A stretch of 64,000 nucleotides of DNA. It comes from Sneathiella chungangensis. Its GTDB lineage: Bacteria; Pseudomonadota; Alphaproteobacteria; Sneathiellales; Sneathiellaceae. Below the pieces are notes generated by a model, which saw nothing but the letters and a program-made list of their open reading frames with translations, ran no database searches and was not told the origin of the DNA. The translations under genes were made by a program, and so were the position numbers. The stretch lies in assembly GCF_009882935.1 (NCBI RefSeq), contig NZ_WTVA01000004.1:369117-433116 (forward strand), given 5' to 3'. This document shows, in pieces, positions 60,593 through 64,000 of this stretch. Each line of letters opens with the position of its first letter. Position 1 is the first letter of the stretch.

Positions 60593-61825
60593 ATGGTGAA
60601 CAAGAACGAGCGGTTTGATGTCGTCATTATCGGTGCCGGTCCGGCGGGTGCGCTCGCCGCGAAGCGGCTGGTGCAGGAGGGGCTCAAGGTCGCGATCCTC
60701 GAGAAAAGCGTCTTTCCGCGCTTCGTGATTGGCGAGAGCCTTCTGCCGCAATCGATGGTGTTTCTGGAAAAAGCCGGGCTTCTGGCGAAAGTTGCCGCCG
60801 CTGGCTTTCAGCACAAGAACGGCGCCAACTTTTCCGATGATCGGCGCTTCAGTTCAATCGACTTTTCGGAAAAATTCACGGAAGGTCCCGCGACCACCTA
60901 TCAGGTGTCACGCGATAAATTCGATATGCTGCTGGCGACCGCCGCCAAAGACGCCGGCGCGGACCTCCGCTTTCAGCAGGATGTGACCGATGTCCGCTTC
61001 GACGGCGCGGGTGTGACTGTTCTCGGGACGGGCCCGGAGGGCGATTTCGAATTGTCGGCACGTTTTCTGGTGGACGCGAGCGGCTACGGACGGGTCTTGC
61101 CGCGATTGATGAAGCTGGACACGCCCTCCGATTTTCCGGTCCGGCATGCGTTGTTCACCCATGTCGAGGACCAGCTGGCGGCGCGGGACTTTGACCGCAA
61201 TAAGATCCTGATCACCGTTCATCCGACATGCCGTGACATCTGGTTCTGGCTTATTCCATTTGCCGATGGGATATCCTCCATCGGTGCCGTTGTCCCACCC
61301 GAACAGCTGGCAAATTATCCAGGCGATAAGTCCGAAAAACTATGGGCGATAATCCGCGAGTCGGCGGATTTAACGACGCTTCTGCAGGGCGCGCGGGAGA
61401 TACGTTCCGTCGGTGAAATTTCTGGCTACTCGACGAAAGTCTCCCGCATGGCCGGGCCGCAATTTGCGCTTCTCGGCAATGCCGGGGAATTTCTGGACCC
61501 GGTCTTTTCCTCCGGCGTAACCATCGCCTTCAAGTCCGCGGATCTGCTGATCGACCCGTTGATGCGCCAGCTGAATGGCGAGGCGGTTGATTGGGAGGCG
61601 GATTTCGTCGCGCCGCTTAAAATCGGGGTGGATTGCTTTCGCATCTTCGTCGAGGCCTGGTATCGCGGTGATCTGCAGGAAATTATCTTCAATCCGCCGG
61701 GTGATGCCAATCCGATCAAGCGGATGATTGTGGCGATCCTGGCGGGCTATGCCTGGGATGAGAAGAACCCCTTCGTCACGCAGGGTCGCCGGTATCTCGA
61801 TATGGTGGCGTTGCAATGCTCGTAA
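60593..61825 (+). CDS. Flavin-dependent halogenase-like oxidoreductase in the aryl polyene operon
   Basis: This is a 410-residue FAD protein with GAGPAG at residues 14-19, GESLLP at 47-52 and FQHKNGA around Lys75. The motif WFWLIP at 217-222 fits WxWxIP, a signature of flavin-dependent halogenases, and FxxKxGA resembles the lysine region of halogenases that act on carrier-bound substrates. The FAD-binding DPVFSSGV region follows (GNAGEFLDPVFSSGVTIA). It may chlorinate or brominate the aryl ring or polyene, which would match xanthomonadins and flexirubins. Some related hydroxylases and reductases share these motifs, so a non-halogenating role remains possible. It is inserted between apeM and apeN, one base after the apeM stop, and overlaps apeN by ten bases. 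Confidence 0.8.
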   Translation: MVNKNERFDVVIIGAGPAGALAAKRLVQEGLKVAILEKSVFPRFVIGESLLPQSMVFLEKAGLLAKVAAAGFQHKNGANFSDDRRFSSIDFSEKFTEGPATTYQVSRDKFDMLLATAAKDAGADLRFQQDVTDVRFDGAGVTVLGTGPEGDFELSARFLVDASGYGRVLPRLMKLDTPSDFPVRHALFTHVEDQLAARDFDRNKILITVHPTCRDIWFWLIPFADGISSIGAVVPPEQLANYPGDKSEKLWAIIRESADLTTLLQGAREIRSVGEISGYSTKVSRMAGPQFALLGNAGEFLDPVFSSGVTIAFKSADLLIDPLMRQLNGEAVDWEADFVAPLKIGVDCFRIFVEAWYRGDLQEIIFNPPGDANPIKRMIVAILAGYAWDEKNPFVTQGRRYLDMVALQCS

Positions 61826-62322
61826 GATGTCTGCTTGTGTTGATCGCGGTCATCGGCATCGCCGGTTGCGCGACGGAGTCGGCGCGGGAGTTGGAGGTCG
61901 CTCCCTGGCGCCTGCCGGAGGGGCCGCCGCGGGAAGTCGTGCAGATCCTGAATGGACATTATGGGGACAAGGCGTTCGCACTCCAGGTGCGCCTCAGCAT
62001 GTCAGAAGAAAAAATGCTTGTTGCCGGGCTTGATTCGCTTGGTCGCCGCGCCTTTGATATCCTCTGGGACGAAACAGGCGTTCGCGCGGGCAAGGCGGAC
62101 TGGGTGTCGGAGGACCTGAACGCCGCCGATATCCTGAAGGTGATCGTCGCGACATACTGGCCCGAGGACGACCCGATGCAGGCTTATGTGAGGGACAGGG
62201 CGAAGGACCTCGAGATCAGCTATCAGAGCGAACGGGCGAATGCCTGGAATGAAACCGTTGAAATCCGCAATCCCAGGTCGGGTTACGAAATGACAATCAT
62301 TTCCTACGAACTGAAGCAATGA
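61816..62322 (+). CDS. apeN: DUF3261 lipoprotein (ApeN-like)
   Basis: This is a 168-residue lipoprotein. The signal LVRCLLVLIAVIGIAGC ends in a lipobox (IAGC). The mature protein fits DUF3261: REVVQILNGHYGDKAFALQVRLSMSEEKMLVAGLDSLGRRAFDILWDETG and later ILKVIVATYWPEDD. DUF3261 lipoproteins occur regularly in aryl polyene operons and probably act in outer-membrane assembly with ApeL and ApeM, by analogy with LolB. The letter N is assigned by position. Confidence 0.8.
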   Translation: MLVRCLLVLIAVIGIAGCATESARELEVAPWRLPEGPPREVVQILNGHYGDKAFALQVRLSMSEEKMLVAGLDSLGRRAFDILWDETGVRAGKADWVSEDLNAADILKVIVATYWPEDDPMQAYVRDRAKDLEISYQSERANAWNETVEIRNPRSGYEMTIISYELKQ

Positions 62323-63500
62323 TGATGACCTTTTATCTTAATGCGCTCGGCCTGATCAATGCGCTGGGACAGGGCAAAGAGGAAATTAGCCGCCGCCTGT
62401 TTACCGGTGATACCGGCGGTATGACGCGTAAAGACGGGTATCTTGCGGATCGTGCCGTTATGGCGGGGGCGATTGAGGGGGAGTTGCCGCCGATTTCCGC
62501 GGACTTAGTCCGTTATGACAGCCGGAACAACCGGATGCTGCTTGCCGCATTGTTGGAGATCGAGCCGGATATCAGGGCGGCAATCGCAAAATACGGCGCC
62601 GAGCGCGTCGCCGTGATCCTTGGCACCAGCACGTCCGGTATCGGCGATAATGAACCGGGAATTGCAGAGAAGGTTAAAGGCGGTTCCTTCCCGGAAGGTT
62701 TTGACTATGACCGGCAGGACAATGCGTCGCTCGCCTATTTCGTCCGCAGCTACTTCGGTCTCACCGGGCTGGCCATGACGATCTCAACCGCCTGCACGTC
62801 GAGCGCCAAAACGCTTGCATCGGCGCGGCGGATGATTGCGGCGGGCTTTTGCGATGCGGCGATTGTCGGCGGGGCGGACACGCTCTGCCGCCTGACGATG
62901 AACGGTTTCGCGTCGCTTGATCTGGTTTCCGGGGACCTCTGCAACCCGTTCAGCCAAAACAGGGGCGGCATTAATATCGGTGAGGGGGCCGCCGTTTTCT
63001 TGATGAGCCGGGAGAAATCGGGCGTGCGCGTCGCCGGAATTGGCGAGACGTCCGACGCCTATCACATGAGCACGCCGGATCCGGATGGAAGAGGCGCCTT
63101 CACCGCGATGGAGCGGGCATTGACCGAAAGCGGCCTTGCGCCGAAAGAGATCGCCTATCTCAATCTTCACGGCACGGCGACGGAATTGAATGACAGCATG
63201 GAAGCAAAGGCCGTCTACGAACTACTGGGCCCGGTTCCCTGCAGTTCAACCAAACCCTTGACGGGCCATACCCTCGGCGCGGCCGGCGCAACCGAGCTTG
63301 CGTTCCTTTATCTCGCTCTTGGATCGGAGGACGGACTGCTGCCGCCCCATGCCTGGGATGGCGCAACGGATCCGTCTTTACCTCCCCTCCATCTGGTGGC
63401 ACCGGGAGAAAGAGTGCCGGGCGCCCGGGCGATGATGACGAATTCCTTTGCTTTCGGCGGCAACAATATTAGCGTTATCCTCAGCAAAGAGAGCGATTGA
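62319..63500 (+). CDS. apeO: Beta-ketoacyl-ACP synthase (ApeO-like)
   Basis: This is the catalytic ketosynthase, 393 residues. The active cysteine lies in TISTACTSSAKTLASARR, the two histidines in LNLHGTATELNDSMEAKA and KPLTGHTLGAAGATE, so the Cys-His-His triad is complete. GINIGEGAAVFL is also present. Paired with the cysteine-less ApeC it should extend the polyene by malonyl units. The frame begins with three ATG codons; it overlaps apeN by four bases. Confidence 0.93.
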   Translation: MMMTFYLNALGLINALGQGKEEISRRLFTGDTGGMTRKDGYLADRAVMAGAIEGELPPISADLVRYDSRNNRMLLAALLEIEPDIRAAIAKYGAERVAVILGTSTSGIGDNEPGIAEKVKGGSFPEGFDYDRQDNASLAYFVRSYFGLTGLAMTISTACTSSAKTLASARRMIAAGFCDAAIVGGADTLCRLTMNGFASLDLVSGDLCNPFSQNRGGINIGEGAAVFLMSREKSGVRVAGIGETSDAYHMSTPDPDGRGAFTAMERALTESGLAPKEIAYLNLHGTATELNDSMEAKAVYELLGPVPCSSTKPLTGHTLGAAGATELAFLYLALGSEDGLLPPHAWDGATDPSLPPLHLVAPGERVPGARAMMTNSFAFGGNNISVILSKESD

Positions 63501-63919
63501 TGCAGCCTTGTCTCTACGATATCACCGAAATACTCTATCACGCGCCGCCGATGATCCTGATTGACCGGATCGAGGCCTACGATGATACGACAGTGATGTC
63601 GTCGGTTGAAATTACCGAGACCTCTCCCTTTATGGCGGAGGGAGAGGTGCCCGCCTATATCAGTATTGAATATATGGCCCAGTCGATCGCCGCCTATAGC
63701 GGGATAAAGGCGCGCAACGCCGGTGGAGAGGTGAAAATCGGTTATCTGGTCAGCACCCGGAGCATGACGCTCGGCTGCCCGGCCTTCCATCCAGGAGACA
63801 GGCTGAGCGTGACCGTTCACCTTGTTTATGACGAGACGCCCATGGCGGTCTTTGATTGCGCGATAACCCGGAATGAAAAGCTTGTCGCTGAAGCGCGGCT
63901 TAATGTATATCAACCCTGA
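63500..63919 (+). CDS. apeP: Dehydratase subunit, hotdog fold (ApeP-like)
   Basis: This is a 139-residue 3-hydroxyacyl-carrier dehydratase-like protein. It starts YDITEILYHAPPMILIDRIEAYD, and the helix region is AYISIEYMAQSIAAYSGIKA with the glutamate of the YISIEYMAQ motif. It pairs with ApeI as a heterodimeric dehydratase in aryl polyene systems. The ATG at 63500 overlaps the apeO stop by one base (TGATG). Confidence 0.88.
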   Translation: MQPCLYDITEILYHAPPMILIDRIEAYDDTTVMSSVEITETSPFMAEGEVPAYISIEYMAQSIAAYSGIKARNAGGEVKIGYLVSTRSMTLGCPAFHPGDRLSVTVHLVYDETPMAVFDCAITRNEKLVAEARLNVYQP

Positions 63920-63937
63920 AATCACAGGTGAGAATAG

Positions 63938-64000
63938 ATGCAAAGAAGAATTCTGGTCACCGGAGCAAGCGGCGGCATTGGCCGGGCGATTGCGCTTCGG
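63938..64000 (+). CDS. apeQ: 3-oxoacyl-ACP reductase (ApeQ-like), 3' cut by window end
   Basis: Only 21 codons are in the window: MQRRILVTGASGGIGRAIAL. The cofactor motif TGASGGIG is that of FabG-type short-chain ketoreductases, which in aryl polyene clusters follow apeP and reduce the beta-keto group. It starts 18 bases after the apeP stop. The rest lies outside the window. Confidence 0.85.
   Translation, partial: MQRRILVTGASGGIGRAIALR

Noticed and set aside
1-64000. tRNA, rRNA, CRISPR, insertion-sequence or phage features
   Set aside because: I saw no regularly spaced repeats, transposase or integrase motifs, or tRNA-like cloverleaf sequence; short elements could still be missed by eye.

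Overview
The window is a GC-rich, densely packed bacterial chromosome segment with many ATGA-type stop/start overlaps. It is most likely from an alphaproteobacterium. The best clues are an ECF11-type RpoE/ChrR pair whose anti-sigma zinc ligands fall at the same positions as in Rhodobacter sphaeroides, a PmtA-like methyltransferase, a TAXI-type TRAP transporter and a large complement of acyl-CoA enzymes. I cannot name the genus. I saw no rRNA, tRNA, CRISPR array, insertion sequence or phage gene.

Layout. (1) 1-15443 is a catabolic region: a partial acyl-CoA dehydrogenase, a fused TRAP permease with its TAXI receptor, a quinone-oxidoreductase-like enzyme, a type I Baeyer-Villiger monooxygenase, a transglutaminase-like protein with an enoyl-CoA hydratase, a BadH-like SDR, a double-length tandem TetR regulator, a PmtA-like methyltransferase, a D-aminoacylase-type amidohydrolase and a pair of overlapping acyl-CoA dehydrogenases. 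(2) 15616-19213 holds a broken MFS gene tail-to-tail with a MarR-EmrA-EmrB efflux operon. (3) 19258-22702 is the beta-oxidation pair fadJ/fadA. (4) 22852-28394 is a tightly overlapping, unusual four-gene operon (gamma-glutamyltransferase-like, COG3146 N-acyltransferase, thioesterase, adenylation-carrier didomain). (5) 28550-32677 carries a ketopantoate-reductase-like gene and two CoA ligases.

(6) 32777-38911 is a singlet-oxygen/lipid stress module. RpoE-ChrR, a divergent FAD oxidoreductase-DUF1365-cyclopropane synthase operon and an SDR-SnoaL operon each have a TGATCC-N16-CGTA promoter with identical spacing. (7) 39097-41408 is a periplasmic Cache protein and a chemoreceptor, followed by a strong terminator. 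(8) 41516-50676 contains two adjacent operons, each preceded by an FNR-like TTGAY-N4-RTCAA box: an AMP/thymidine phosphorylase, PRPP synthetase and beta-CASP nuclease operon, and a YhiI-RbbA-YhhJ-like exporter.

(9) 50819 to the window end is an aryl polyene (APE) biosynthetic operon running in the order apeC-D-E-F-G-H-I-J-K-L-M-N-O-P-Q and cut by the window edge. Between apeM and apeN lies a flavoprotein with the WxWxIP motif and an FxxKxGA lysine motif of flavin-dependent halogenases. This suggests that the polyene pigment is halogenated, as in xanthomonadins and flexirubins.
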